Source of the DNA: Chitinophagales bacterium
GTDB taxonomy: Bacteria; Bacteroidota; Bacteroidia; Chitinophagales; Chitinophagaceae
Assembly (NCBI GenBank): GCA_013298665.1
Contig: JAAFIK010000038.1
Span: 1-47,129 of the forward strand
Direction: 5' to 3'
DNA: 47,129 nt
In this document: piece by piece, positions 17,310 to 24,616 of the stretch
How positions within the stretch are numbered: the stretch's first letter is position 1
How the letters are laid out: every line of letters starts with the position of its first letter
Program-made: the position numbers and the translations under genes
Notes under the pieces: generated by a model
Database searches by the model: none
What the model saw: only the letters and a program-made list of their open reading frames with translations
Told to the model about the DNA's origin: nothing

Positions 17310-18215
17310 AGTAAGGTATGTATAAGCGCATATTGATGATTGGTGAAAATACATGTAGATGATACCCGAAAATCAATCTGTAATGAAAAGTACACCCCCG
17401 TATTCTTAACTACGCTCATTTACCGGAGTGTTCAGGTACCAGATTCTCCTGTTTGTGCAGCGCAACTCATGAATAGTTTTCGGAGGATATCCTTCCTGAA
17501 TGCATTAAATTCATCGGTATTGTTGATGTGGTTCAATACCTTTTTCACAACGTTACCTTTTCTGTGGGTTGAGTGGCGTCTTGGCGGGCGGAATTTAACT
17601 ATCCTTTAAAGTGAATCAATTGTTGCAGTGCCTGGTTTTACTTGCTGCTTGTGGTTTTTTTGATATTATTCTTGTTTATTTCAGATTTTTTCCTATTTTG
17701 AGACATGCACTATACCTGATGATTTCGTTTCATTCAAGTTTTTCAGGTGTACGGTGATGGTGCAGGAATCAGTTTTTTTTGCCCGTAACCATTTGGCTAC
17801 ATTTGACATTCATTCAGATAATTGATAGATCCGGATACCCGCAGAATGATTGGATTATGTATCTTATGCAGGTCTGTATCGTATAGATTTTTGAAGATAT
17901 TAACAAAAAAATAGTATTCTGATATACTTTTATATTCGTTTTTTGTTATTTTGCATATCTGGAATGTTTGTCTCAATTTGTCATTTTCGTACTGAAATGT
18001 GTCTTTATAAGCAGTTACAAAGGCTAAGTGTACTGGCCGTAGCGATAGCTGTGTATTTACGGATTTTTGTCGGACATTATTCCGTTGATTTGTATGATTT
18101 TATTAATCATAGACTGAATACCCTGTAAAACGCCTGATGTGATTGATACCCCCCCTGATAGTTCAACCTAAACCTCAGAGATATGTAAATACTTAAACAA
18201 AATAATTTCTAACTA
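17310..18215 (+). other. AT-rich non-coding stretch: boundary and leader of the biosynthetic cluster
   Basis: About 900 bp lie between the tRNA terminator and the UpxY-like gene. No convincing gene is seen. Short open frames of 89 and 61 residues (17340-17609 and 17943-18128) have no recognisable composition or motif. A minus-strand frame of 38 residues from GTG 17548 to 17432 is the only one with a normal-looking amino acid mix, but it has no family signature. A possible promoter lies at 17779-17805, and an AT-only inverted repeat (AACAAAAAA at 17902-17910, TTTTTTGTT at 17939-17947) follows it. Base composition is clearly poorer in G+C than left of the tRNA. Confidence 0.5.
17779..17805 (+). 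promoter_or_regulatory. Candidate promoter of the NRPS-PKS operon
   Basis: TTG (17779-17781) and an exact TAnnTTTG box, TACATTTG (17798-17805), are separated by 16 nt, slightly short of the usual spacing. If used, it gives a leader of about 400 nt before the UpxY-like gene, the kind of long leader on which such antiterminators act. Confidence 0.35.
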
Positions 18216-18728
18216 ATGAAATGGCTCGTTATTTACACCAAGTCAAGGCATGATGAAAAGGTATCTGCACAGTTAGAGAAATTAGGTGTTCCCTATTTCT
18301 CTCCATTTTATAAAAGTGTCCGCCAATGGAATGACCGGAAAAAGACTATTCTTTTACCATTGTTCCCTTCGTACATTTTTATCCGTACAGACTCCAAAAC
18401 TACATTTTACCAAATTCTGCAACTTCCCGGAGTAGTGACTTACGTGAAATTTGGCAAAGAAATTGCAAAAGTCAGCAATGATGTGATAGAGAATCTTAAG
18501 CTGGTTTTGGCCGGCGGTGAAGATTTTGAAGTGACGTCTGATTATTTCAGTCCCGGGGAGCAACTGAAGATCGATAATGGCATATTCGAAGGTGTTAGTT
18601 GTGAAGTCGTCAACCATTTGTCAAAGAGAAAAATACTTGTACGTCTGCAGATACTGAACAGGAATGTACTGGCTACATTATCGGATAAGGTGAAAGTTAT
18701 AAAAGAAAAAGGACAGGAAACAGTGTAG
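18216..18728 (+). CDS. UpxY-type NusG-like transcription antiterminator
   Basis: This 170-residue protein has an N-terminal NGN domain (about 1-105) beginning KWLVIYTKSRHDEKV and containing LFPSYIFIR, the signature of specialised NusG paralogues. The C-terminal region (about 115-165) is KOW-like (FSPGEQLKIDNGIFEGVSCEV). UpxY proteins of Bacteroides bind RNA polymerase at the leader of their own operon and let it pass terminators in long polysaccharide operons; LoaP plays the same part for antibiotic clusters in Firmicutes. Here the gene is first in a run of same-strand genes extending beyond 28 kb, so it most likely acts in cis to secure full-length transcription of the cluster. It is a specialised paralogue, not the housekeeping NusG, which would sit in a secE-nusG-rplK context. 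Confidence 0.88.
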   Translation: MKWLVIYTKSRHDEKVSAQLEKLGVPYFSPFYKSVRQWNDRKKTILLPLFPSYIFIRTDSKTTFYQILQLPGVVTYVKFGKEIAKVSNDVIENLKLVLAGGEDFEVTSDYFSPGEQLKIDNGIFEGVSCEVVNHLSKRKILVRLQILNRNVLATLSDKVKVIKEKGQETV

Positions 18729-18868
18729 GAATTTCTCCTGCAAAATGATGTTTCGGGTAAGATCAGGAAATCTTTATTCTTAAGTTTTTCTGATAAAATT
18801 CAGCTATTCGTTATTCTCTGCCACCTTCGCAAAAAATGTCTTAATAATTGATTCAAAAATCTGCCGGA

Positions 18869-19807
18869 ATGAAACAATATGGGGTGACTTATCTTGACTA
18901 TTATCTGCCATCGGAAAAGCAATCAGTGGCTGAGGTGATAGGTAATATTGACCTGGAAATGATACCGCCGGTATTTTCCGACCGGGAGGAGTATATTGAG
19001 TTTGCAGGCAATATCCTCGAATTAAAAAGTGTTTGGGTTGAATCTGTCAAGAGCGATGTGGAAATGCTTGATGTACTTCTCCAAAAAATGTTTGACACAG
19101 GGGTGGTACGACCTGAAGATATTGATTTGATTATAACCACCCAGGAACCGCAGCAGAGGAGTATGGATAATGCTGTAAAATACCTTCAGTATACACATAA
19201 GATGGTACAGGCAAAGGTGTTAAACATCAGTGGTAATCACTGTGCAAATATTCCTGCCGCCTGGGATTTTCTGGAATCGGGCAGTGCGTCTGCAAACAAT
19301 GTACTTATTGTAAGTGGGTTTAAATGTAAATCTGCTAATGAGCGTGTACTTGGCGCATACGGAATTTTAAGTGATGGCGCCGGGGTCATGTTGTTGGGTA
19401 AGAGTGGGGGCAAGTGTTCACTTATTGGCGCTGCCAATCTGTCTAACGGTTCAATGTTTAAGGTGGATATGCACAAGGATAGTTCTTTAATCCATTATAA
19501 GTATATGTTGTCGAGCTTAAAAAAACTACTTGCTTCAAATCCCCTGGCTCCGGAGAGTGTTAAAGTAATTATTCCTCAGAATGCAAATATTCTGCTGCTT
19601 TCAAATGTAATAATGGATGCTGGCCTGGATACCCGGAAAATATTTACCGATAATCTCAGCAGGGTTGGCCATATTGACAGTGTTGATTTCATCATCAACC
19701 TGAAAAGTGTACTCGAAGAAAAAAAGCCTGGTAACGGCGATTTGATATTGGTTTTAAATATGGGGTGGGCCGGATCATATCTCACATCCCTGCTTTCAGT
19801 AAACTAA
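18869..19807 (+). CDS. KAS III-like (FabH superfamily) protein with altered catalytic triad
   Basis: This protein of 312 residues is read from ATG 18869; an in-frame TTG at 18848 would add seven residues. It has the thiolase-fold layout of 3-oxoacyl-ACP synthase III. The nucleophile region NISGNHCANIPAAWDFL places Cys125 where FabH has its active Cys. The second half contains VIIPQNANILLLS, which aligns with the FabH PHQAN motif but has Gln237 in place of the His. VGHIDS aligns with the GN(T/S) motif but has His268 in place of the Asn. The Cys is therefore kept and the two other triad residues are exchanged. KAS III enzymes prime fatty acid or polyketide chains, and divergent members act as acyl transferases or make C-O, C-N or beta-lactone bonds. 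The gene stands 6 bp before the acyl-AMP ligase, so it probably acts on an acyl-ACP in the same pathway. The exact reaction is open. Confidence 0.8.
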   Translation: MKQYGVTYLDYYLPSEKQSVAEVIGNIDLEMIPPVFSDREEYIEFAGNILELKSVWVESVKSDVEMLDVLLQKMFDTGVVRPEDIDLIITTQEPQQRSMDNAVKYLQYTHKMVQAKVLNISGNHCANIPAAWDFLESGSASANNVLIVSGFKCKSANERVLGAYGILSDGAGVMLLGKSGGKCSLIGAANLSNGSMFKVDMHKDSSLIHYKYMLSSLKKLLASNPLAPESVKVIIPQNANILLLSNVIMDAGLDTRKIFTDNLSRVGHIDSVDFIINLKSVLEEKKPGNGDLILVLNMGWAGSYLTSLLSVN

Positions 19808-19813
19808 CGATCT

Positions 19814-21397
19814 ATGAATTTAAATGAACTGGAAAATAAACTCAGGACCTCAGCAGAAAACCGGATTGAGTATTATGACAATGGGAAGAAATGGGTAAAA
19901 AAATTCAGTGAAGTATATATTGATGTGCTTAAAGCCCGGTCTTTTCTAAAGGCCAACGGGTTTGTGAGAGGCCAGCGGGTGGCTATTATTGGGAAAAATG
20001 CCTATGAATGGATTCTTGTAGATATTGCCTGTTTGCTTACCGGAATAGTAACTGTACCTATGGAAACAACGGGCAAATTCTTTGATCCTGAAAATGGATT
20101 CGAAGCATTTGGCATAGATGCATTGTTTACTAACCTTCCTCAGTATATATCTGCTAACCATCCCCGCATATTTTCTTTTGACCAGGTATTGGATCCGGCA
20201 GATCAAAGGACAGGTGCTGATCAGTCCTTCACACCTGCTGTCTGTTATGCTCCTGATGATATTTTTACCATTATTTTCACATCGGGAACATCCGGCAGAT
20301 CAAAAGCTATCGAAGTAAGAAAAAAGAGTTTTGATCACCTGATATCGGGGACACAATCCTTATATAATTTCGGCGCAGGAGACCGCTTTCTTGTATTTTT
20401 GCCTTTATCCATTTATCTGGAAAGGTGCTATGTTTATTCCGCTATATTGCTTGGGTTTGATGTAATCCTTACACCCTTCGAATATATTTTTCATGCGATA
20501 CAGAATGACAAGCCGACAATTATTATTGGGGTGCCTTTCTTTTTCGAAAATTTCCAGGAAAAGTTTAATGAAAAAATAAACTCAAAATTTATCTACAAAA
20601 CTGTTTTTGGAGCATATAATTTTCTGGTCAGTATAGGATTAGGTTTTGTATTCAAAAACCGATTTTCTCCTTTTCTGAAAGCATGGGGCGGGCATGCCCG
20701 GTATTTGCTAACCGGATCTGCACCAATTAAAAAGGATACACTTTTGTTTTATAAGAAAATGGGAATAACCCTCTATGAAGGTTACGGGATGAGCGAGATA
20801 GGTGGCATGATCACCCTCAATAGTCCCGGACAGGTAAAGCTGGGCAGTGTAGGTAAAGTGTTCCCGGGGAAAGAGGTTTTTACCGATGATGAGGGGCAGA
20901 TTATTGTACGCTGTGATCTTCACGCAAATAATTGTTACTTCCGGGCGCAGGCTGGTCAGAATGAAGAAGTATATATTGATACAAATAGTGTAGCCACGGG
21001 AGATATCGGATATATTGACAAAGATGGTTTTGTTTTTATCAATGGCCGGAAAAAAGATATTATCGTAACCTCTCTGGGAAAGAAAAACCATCCTGTGTAT
21101 ATTGAAGAAATACTAAGCAGGAGCGGCTTGTTTGCAAATGTGATCGTATTCGGGAATGATAAACCATTTCTGGTGGCAATGCTTGTTCCCAAAAGACCTT
21201 CTATTACGGCAAATGAAGTAAAGGAAGCGGTGAATAATGCTAATTTGCTGCTTTCTCCTGATGAAAAAATATTGAGATACTTTACAGCCGATACACCTTT
21301 TTCGATTGAAAATGAAATGCTAACAACATCGCTTAAAGTGAACAGGAAAAAAATTGAATCTATATATTACAATGACATTGAAAAATTGTACAAGTAG
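19814..21397 (+). CDS. Acyl-AMP ligase (fatty-acid CoA/ACP ligase family)
   Basis: This 527-residue adenylate-forming enzyme has the P-loop motif FTSGTSGRSKA near residue 154, YEGYGMSE near 321, TGDIG near 396, the hinge GRKKDIIVTSLGKK near 411 and a C-terminal TTSLKVNRKKI containing the expected catalytic Lys. The N-terminal segment (NAYEWILVDIACLLTGIVTVP) resembles long-chain fatty acyl-CoA synthetases more than NRPS adenylation domains. It lies 6 bp after the KAS III-like gene and 5 bp before a free acyl carrier protein gene, so loading an activated carboxylic acid onto that ACP is the simplest reading. The substrate cannot be predicted with confidence. All core motifs are intact, so it is likely active. 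Confidence 0.88.
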   Translation: MNLNELENKLRTSAENRIEYYDNGKKWVKKFSEVYIDVLKARSFLKANGFVRGQRVAIIGKNAYEWILVDIACLLTGIVTVPMETTGKFFDPENGFEAFGIDALFTNLPQYISANHPRIFSFDQVLDPADQRTGADQSFTPAVCYAPDDIFTIIFTSGTSGRSKAIEVRKKSFDHLISGTQSLYNFGAGDRFLVFLPLSIYLERCYVYSAILLGFDVILTPFEYIFHAIQNDKPTIIIGVPFFFENFQEKFNEKINSKFIYKTVFGAYNFLVSIGLGFVFKNRFSPFLKAWGGHARYLLTGSAPIKKDTLLFYKKMGITLYEGYGMSEIGGMITLNSPGQVKLGSVGKVFPGKEVFTDDEGQIIVRCDLHANNCYFRAQAGQNEEVYIDTNSVATGDIGYIDKDGFVFINGRKKDIIVTSLGKKNHPVYIEEILSRSGLFANVIVFGNDKPFLVAMLVPKRPSITANEVKEAVNNANLLLSPDEKILRYFTADTPFSIENEMLTTSLKVNRKKIESIYYNDIEKLYK

Positions 21398-21402
21398 AAA
21401 GT

Positions 21403-21684
21403 ATGAGTAAGTTATCAAAAGTAGATAAGGTACTGAACAAGTATCTGCTTAAGGCTGTTAATAAAGATATCGTTAGCCGTATTAATGATACAGCATTGCT
21501 TCGTGAGGATCTTAGCCTTGATTCCCTGCGCCTCGTTTCAATATTATCAAGTGCCTGTAACGACCTTGGAATCAATGTTATTGATATCTCTGATGAAGAG
21601 CTTGAGGGGATAAACTCCGTGGGCGATTTTAAAAGGGTCTTAAAATCGAAATTTGAAGCAGGTGACAGAATAAGTTTTTTTTAG
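21403..21684 (+). CDS. Stand-alone acyl carrier protein
   Basis: This 93-residue protein has the carrier-protein motif LSLDSLRLVS; Ser41 in DSL is the phosphopantetheine site. Surrounding segments (RINDTALLREDL, VIDISDEELEGINSVGDFKRVL) match the helix pattern of ACPs. Length is typical (80-95). It begins 5 bp after the acyl-AMP ligase stop and is followed 39 bp later by the diiron enzyme, so it is the likely tether for the acid activated by the ligase and perhaps for the substrate of the KAS III-like and HDO enzymes. It is not the fatty-acid-synthesis ACP, whose gene normally stands beside fabF. Confidence 0.88.
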   Translation: MSKLSKVDKVLNKYLLKAVNKDIVSRINDTALLREDLSLDSLRLVSILSSACNDLGINVIDISDEELEGINSVGDFKRVLKSKFEAGDRISFF

Positions 21685-21723
21685 ACTGCCAATTCTTTTT
21701 ATTTATAAACTAAAATCTAAGTT

Positions 21724-22443
21724 ATGTTATCCAGACAAGAGTTTTATGATTTGTTAGAGACAAATCTTCATCAGCGATTAAAAGAAGACCACCCGATTGT
21801 AAATGCACTTTTTGAAGAACGTGATCCTGATCTTCTCAGGCTTATGGTAAAGCAGGGCTATCAGCTTACCAAAGTCTTTGCCATTTATGTTGGCGGTTTG
21901 TATTACCGTTGCCCATTGGCATATTATCGTAAGAAGTTCGCCTACAATGTATTTGAAGAAGAAACAGGGAAAATGAGTAAAACAGATGGCCACCTTGAAC
22001 TTTTGCACAGATTTACAAGCGCTTTGGGTATCTCACAGGAAGAACTTGACAGCGTAGAAGTAAATCCTGAAACCAGGGAGCTTATTGACTTCCGTTTCAG
22101 GCTGATCGAAGACCCATCTCAGTTTCACCGTGCGTGTTCTGCAGTAATGATAGCGAGTGAAGGTCAGAACCTTGAAGATCGGGCCGGGGCAATGCGCAGA
22201 GAAATGATCGCAAAGGGCTTTGGTATAGAGATAGACGATATGATATTCTTTAAAGTGCATGCTGAGGAAGATGTACATCATGTACAGGATGGATTGAATT
22301 GTGTTGCTGATGTTTGTACCACCAGGCAAATGCAGGATGAAGCAATTGCTGCGATACACGAAACATGTGATAAATTCTGGAAGCACTATGATGGTATTCT
22401 GCGTAGCTATAAGGCGCTGAAGAGTGAAAAAGAAATGGCATAG
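21724..22443 (+). CDS. Heme-oxygenase-like diiron oxidase/oxygenase (HDO, iron-containing redox enzyme family)
   Basis: This 239-residue all-helical protein has the spacing of the CADD/UndA/BesC/SznF superfamily. Candidate metal ligands are one of Glu78-80, His90, Glu146 (in ASEGQN) and the signature His179-x3-Asp183-x2-His186 in KVHAEEDVHH. Members use a diiron cluster and O2 for N-oxygenation, for C-C cleavage of amino or fatty acids to alkenes, or for self-sacrificing pABA formation. The gene lies after an acyl-AMP ligase and a carrier protein and before a nicotianamine-synthase-like fusion, so it probably oxidises a building block of the product. The sequence does not decide among N-oxidation, desaturation and fragmentation. 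Length matches the family (220-260). Confidence 0.85.
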   Translation: MLSRQEFYDLLETNLHQRLKEDHPIVNALFEERDPDLLRLMVKQGYQLTKVFAIYVGGLYYRCPLAYYRKKFAYNVFEEETGKMSKTDGHLELLHRFTSALGISQEELDSVEVNPETRELIDFRFRLIEDPSQFHRACSAVMIASEGQNLEDRAGAMRREMIAKGFGIEIDDMIFFKVHAEEDVHHVQDGLNCVADVCTTRQMQDEAIAAIHETCDKFWKHYDGILRSYKALKSEKEMA

Positions 22444-22465
22444 TTAATTTTATCGGTAATACTTT

Positions 22466-22520
22466 TTAATACCCGGCAGTATACAATAAAATTTATGAAT
22501 TGTTTGCTGGCGGGTATTAA
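22466..22520 (+). other. Intra-operon inverted repeat
   Basis: TTAATACCCGGCAG (22466-22479) pairs with CTGGCGGGTATTAA (22507-22520): a 14-bp stem with one mismatch and a 27-nt loop. It sits in the 234-bp gap after the HDO gene. No T-run follows; it may be an RNA-processing or attenuation site. The rest of the gap shows nothing. Confidence 0.5.
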
Positions 22521-22677
22521 ATATTCTGCTTATTCGTATCAAATTATCCCGGATCCCATATTCAGGTATTGCTGTTATTAAGCCTGTATATATCCGCAAT
22601 TTTCAGGCCTCACCTGAAAGTGCCCCCCGAACCTGTTGTGTCTCGCGATTTAACTCCCACATCTTAATTGTAAACAT

Positions 22678-24033
22678 ATGCTCGTTAGAGAAACGAATTC
22701 AATCTACCCCCCATTGGAAGCGGTTGATAAACTTATAAACACAATCGCAGGTACGGAACTTGCCTTTGAGCAACTGAATAAGAGTATCAGAAGTCTTGAA
22801 GATCAAATCTTTGAATTGGATAAGGAGGATGCGAATATGCTTAGTGCTTATTATGAGGGTCTTGATCCGAAGCTGGTGAAGCTGGTGAATGATAATTACT
22901 GCAGATGGGAGACTATTCTTGAAACCAATTTCTCACAGTCTTTTTTAGAAGGCGGCGTTAAGTCTATATCAGCGTATCCCTTATACGACAGGTTTAAAAA
23001 CCTGATTACAAAAGAACTCTCCATCATCAGTGCATTTAAGTTTGAGAATCTTCTTTTTATCGGAAGTGGCCCATTCCCTATTACGGCTATTCTTTTGCAC
23101 CAGCTTACAGGGAAGAAAGTCGATTGCCTGGAACGGGAGCAGTGTGCAGCAGACATATCAAATGCTATACTTGAGAAGCTTGGGTTTAGTGAAATGATAA
23201 AGGTTTATGTTGGTGATGGCTGCACTTTTGATGTTTGCAAGTATGACGTTGTGCTTAAAGCCTTGCTGGCCAAGCCGAAGCAGGGGATACTGAAGAATAT
23301 ACGATCTATGAATGACAGGGCACTTGTGCTTTGCCGGACCTCATTCGGATTAAGACAATTGGTTTATGAAGGCGCGCCTTCAAGATCTCTTCACGGTTAC
23401 ATTGCCGTAAATCATCAATTGGCTTCATATAATGACACGATTTCTACTTTATTGCTCATAAGCAAAAAACAGTTTACCGATTCAGTTAACCTTCAGTGGC
23501 TGAATAAGCTTGGTGACAAAGAAAAGCTTAAATTGATTGAGATGATGAATCTCGTTATTTCGCGGGATAACAACAACGGATTCCTTACACCGATTGATGA
23601 AGATCACCCTTATATCCAGGTGCTTGAGCGAGATATTAGTCTTGGCATAAAGCACCTGTTGGTTATTGAGAGCGAGGATAAATATCTTGGGCAACTCATT
23701 ATAAATCATTCTTATGTGGATACTTATAAGCATCGTGCCGAAATCTCCACACTAATGCTTGATGAATCCGTTCGGGGGAAAGAAATCTCTCTGCTTATTA
23801 CTCACAAACTGATTGAAAAATGCCTGGCATTAGATATCAGATTTCTTACCCTGACGGTAAGGGCAGGTAGTGCTGTAGAATTACTCTGGAAGTATATGGG
23901 CTTTGAAACCTACGGGCATTTGCCTTGTTATTCGCAGGTAAATGACCAGAAGTATGCAGGTGTATATATGTATAAGGATGTGGATACGCTGCGCGATTCG
24001 TTGTTGCGGAAGCTTGAGAGTATGTACAGGTAG
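22678..24033 (+). CDS. Nicotianamine-synthase-like / GNAT acetyltransferase fusion
   Basis: This 451-residue protein has two parts. The N-terminal part (about 15-270) resembles nicotianamine synthases. AYPLYDRFKNLITKEL matches their YPYY...L...E segment, and LLFIGSGPFPITAILL at 126-140 matches the SAM-binding VGSGPLPLTSI hallmark. It is followed by VDCLEREQCAADISN and VYVGDG as in class I SAM enzymes. Nicotianamine synthases and bacterial CntL-type enzymes move the aminobutyrate part of SAM onto an amine rather than a methyl group; azetidine-2-carboxylate can form by intramolecular closure of the same unit. The C-terminal part (about 305-432) is a GNAT domain with the acetyl-CoA loop near SVRGKEIS and the late YMGFETYG strand. 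The fusion suggests that the amine or amino acid made is acylated in the same protein. The precise product is unknown. Gaps of 234 bp before and 17 bp after separate it from its neighbours. Confidence 0.78.
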   Translation: MLVRETNSIYPPLEAVDKLINTIAGTELAFEQLNKSIRSLEDQIFELDKEDANMLSAYYEGLDPKLVKLVNDNYCRWETILETNFSQSFLEGGVKSISAYPLYDRFKNLITKELSIISAFKFENLLFIGSGPFPITAILLHQLTGKKVDCLEREQCAADISNAILEKLGFSEMIKVYVGDGCTFDVCKYDVVLKALLAKPKQGILKNIRSMNDRALVLCRTSFGLRQLVYEGAPSRSLHGYIAVNHQLASYNDTISTLLLISKKQFTDSVNLQWLNKLGDKEKLKLIEMMNLVISRDNNNGFLTPIDEDHPYIQVLERDISLGIKHLLVIESEDKYLGQLIINHSYVDTYKHRAEISTLMLDESVRGKEISLLITHKLIEKCLALDIRFLTLTVRAGSAVELLWKYMGFETYGHLPCYSQVNDQKYAGVYMYKDVDTLRDSLLRKLESMYR

Positions 24034-24050
24034 CTAAATGTATTTTGTTT

Positions 24051-24500
24051 ATGTATACAAAGCGCGAGATTATTCCATTGTCGCATGCAGTTGCGTGCGG
24101 GCTTACATGGAAGCGATATTTTATTCGTGCCACTCCCGAAACCGATGGCCTGGCTATTATTGCTGCTTCGGAGCGTATTCTTAAACTTGGAAACTATAAA
24201 GAACCGTATTCACTTGCAGTTGATGTGGGTTTTTGTGTTATTCACGCGGGGATGGACATGGATTTCCTGTTGTTTGGGTATTGGGTAAACGGAAATGAAC
24301 TCATACTTAAAGTATACAAATCACTTCCGGGAGATAGTGATAATTTTGTCCTGACTGACACAAATGCACAATCCTTTGCCTGTGTTTGGGATATTGCCGT
24401 TATCAGCCACGAAAGAAATGCTTTTGTAACACACCTGCTGACAGCAGACAATCCCGGCAGAAATGGATATATGAATGATTTTATTTCCGGTTTCTGGTGA
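24051..24500 (+). CDS. Hypothetical protein, cluster-associated
   Basis: This 149-residue protein is read from ATG 24051, 17 bp after the fusion gene; a TTG at 24045 would add two residues. I do not recognise the family. It is a mixed alpha/beta-looking soluble protein with no signal peptide, no membrane segment and no metal motif of known type. Notable segments are WKRYFIRATPETDGL, SLAVDVGFCVIHAGMDMDFLLFGYWVNGNELILKVYK and FACVWDIAVISHERNAFVTHLL. Codon use and composition match the neighbours, and the reading frame fills its interval, so it is very likely real. Its tight spacing to the NAS-like fusion suggests a linked function. A terminator-like hairpin follows 28 bp after its stop. Confidence 0.65.
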   Translation: MYTKREIIPLSHAVACGLTWKRYFIRATPETDGLAIIAASERILKLGNYKEPYSLAVDVGFCVIHAGMDMDFLLFGYWVNGNELILKVYKSLPGDSDNFVLTDTNAQSFACVWDIAVISHERNAFVTHLLTADNPGRNGYMNDFISGFW

Positions 24501-24528
24501 TCGCTTTATTAAAACAATGACTTTTAAG

Positions 24529-24565
24529 GCTGTAATCTGTAACAGTAAAAAATTACAGCATTTTT
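24529..24565 (+). terminator. Possible intra-operon terminator
   Basis: GCTGTAAT (24529-24536) and ATTACAGC (24552-24559) form a perfect 8-bp stem with a 15-nt loop, followed by ATTTTT. It lies between the hypothetical gene and the amidohydrolase. If it works, the UpxY-like antiterminator would be needed to pass it, or a new promoter follows. Confidence 0.45.
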
Positions 24566-24616
24566 CAACGCGACTTTAGCCGGGCAAAAATGATTGTTTA
24601 TAATTAAAACTTCAGG

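Noticed and set aside
17432..17548. Minus-strand 38-residue frame with GTG start, a possible small peptide
   Set aside because: The amino acid mix looks natural, but there is no family signature, no ATG start and no neighbour on that strand. Kept only as a note.
17340..17609. Plus-strand frame of 89 residues after the tRNA
   Set aside because: No recognisable motif, odd composition, and no spacing or signal that supports expression.
17943..18128. Plus-strand frame of 61 residues in the cluster leader
   Set aside because: AT-rich leader DNA with no recognisable protein features.
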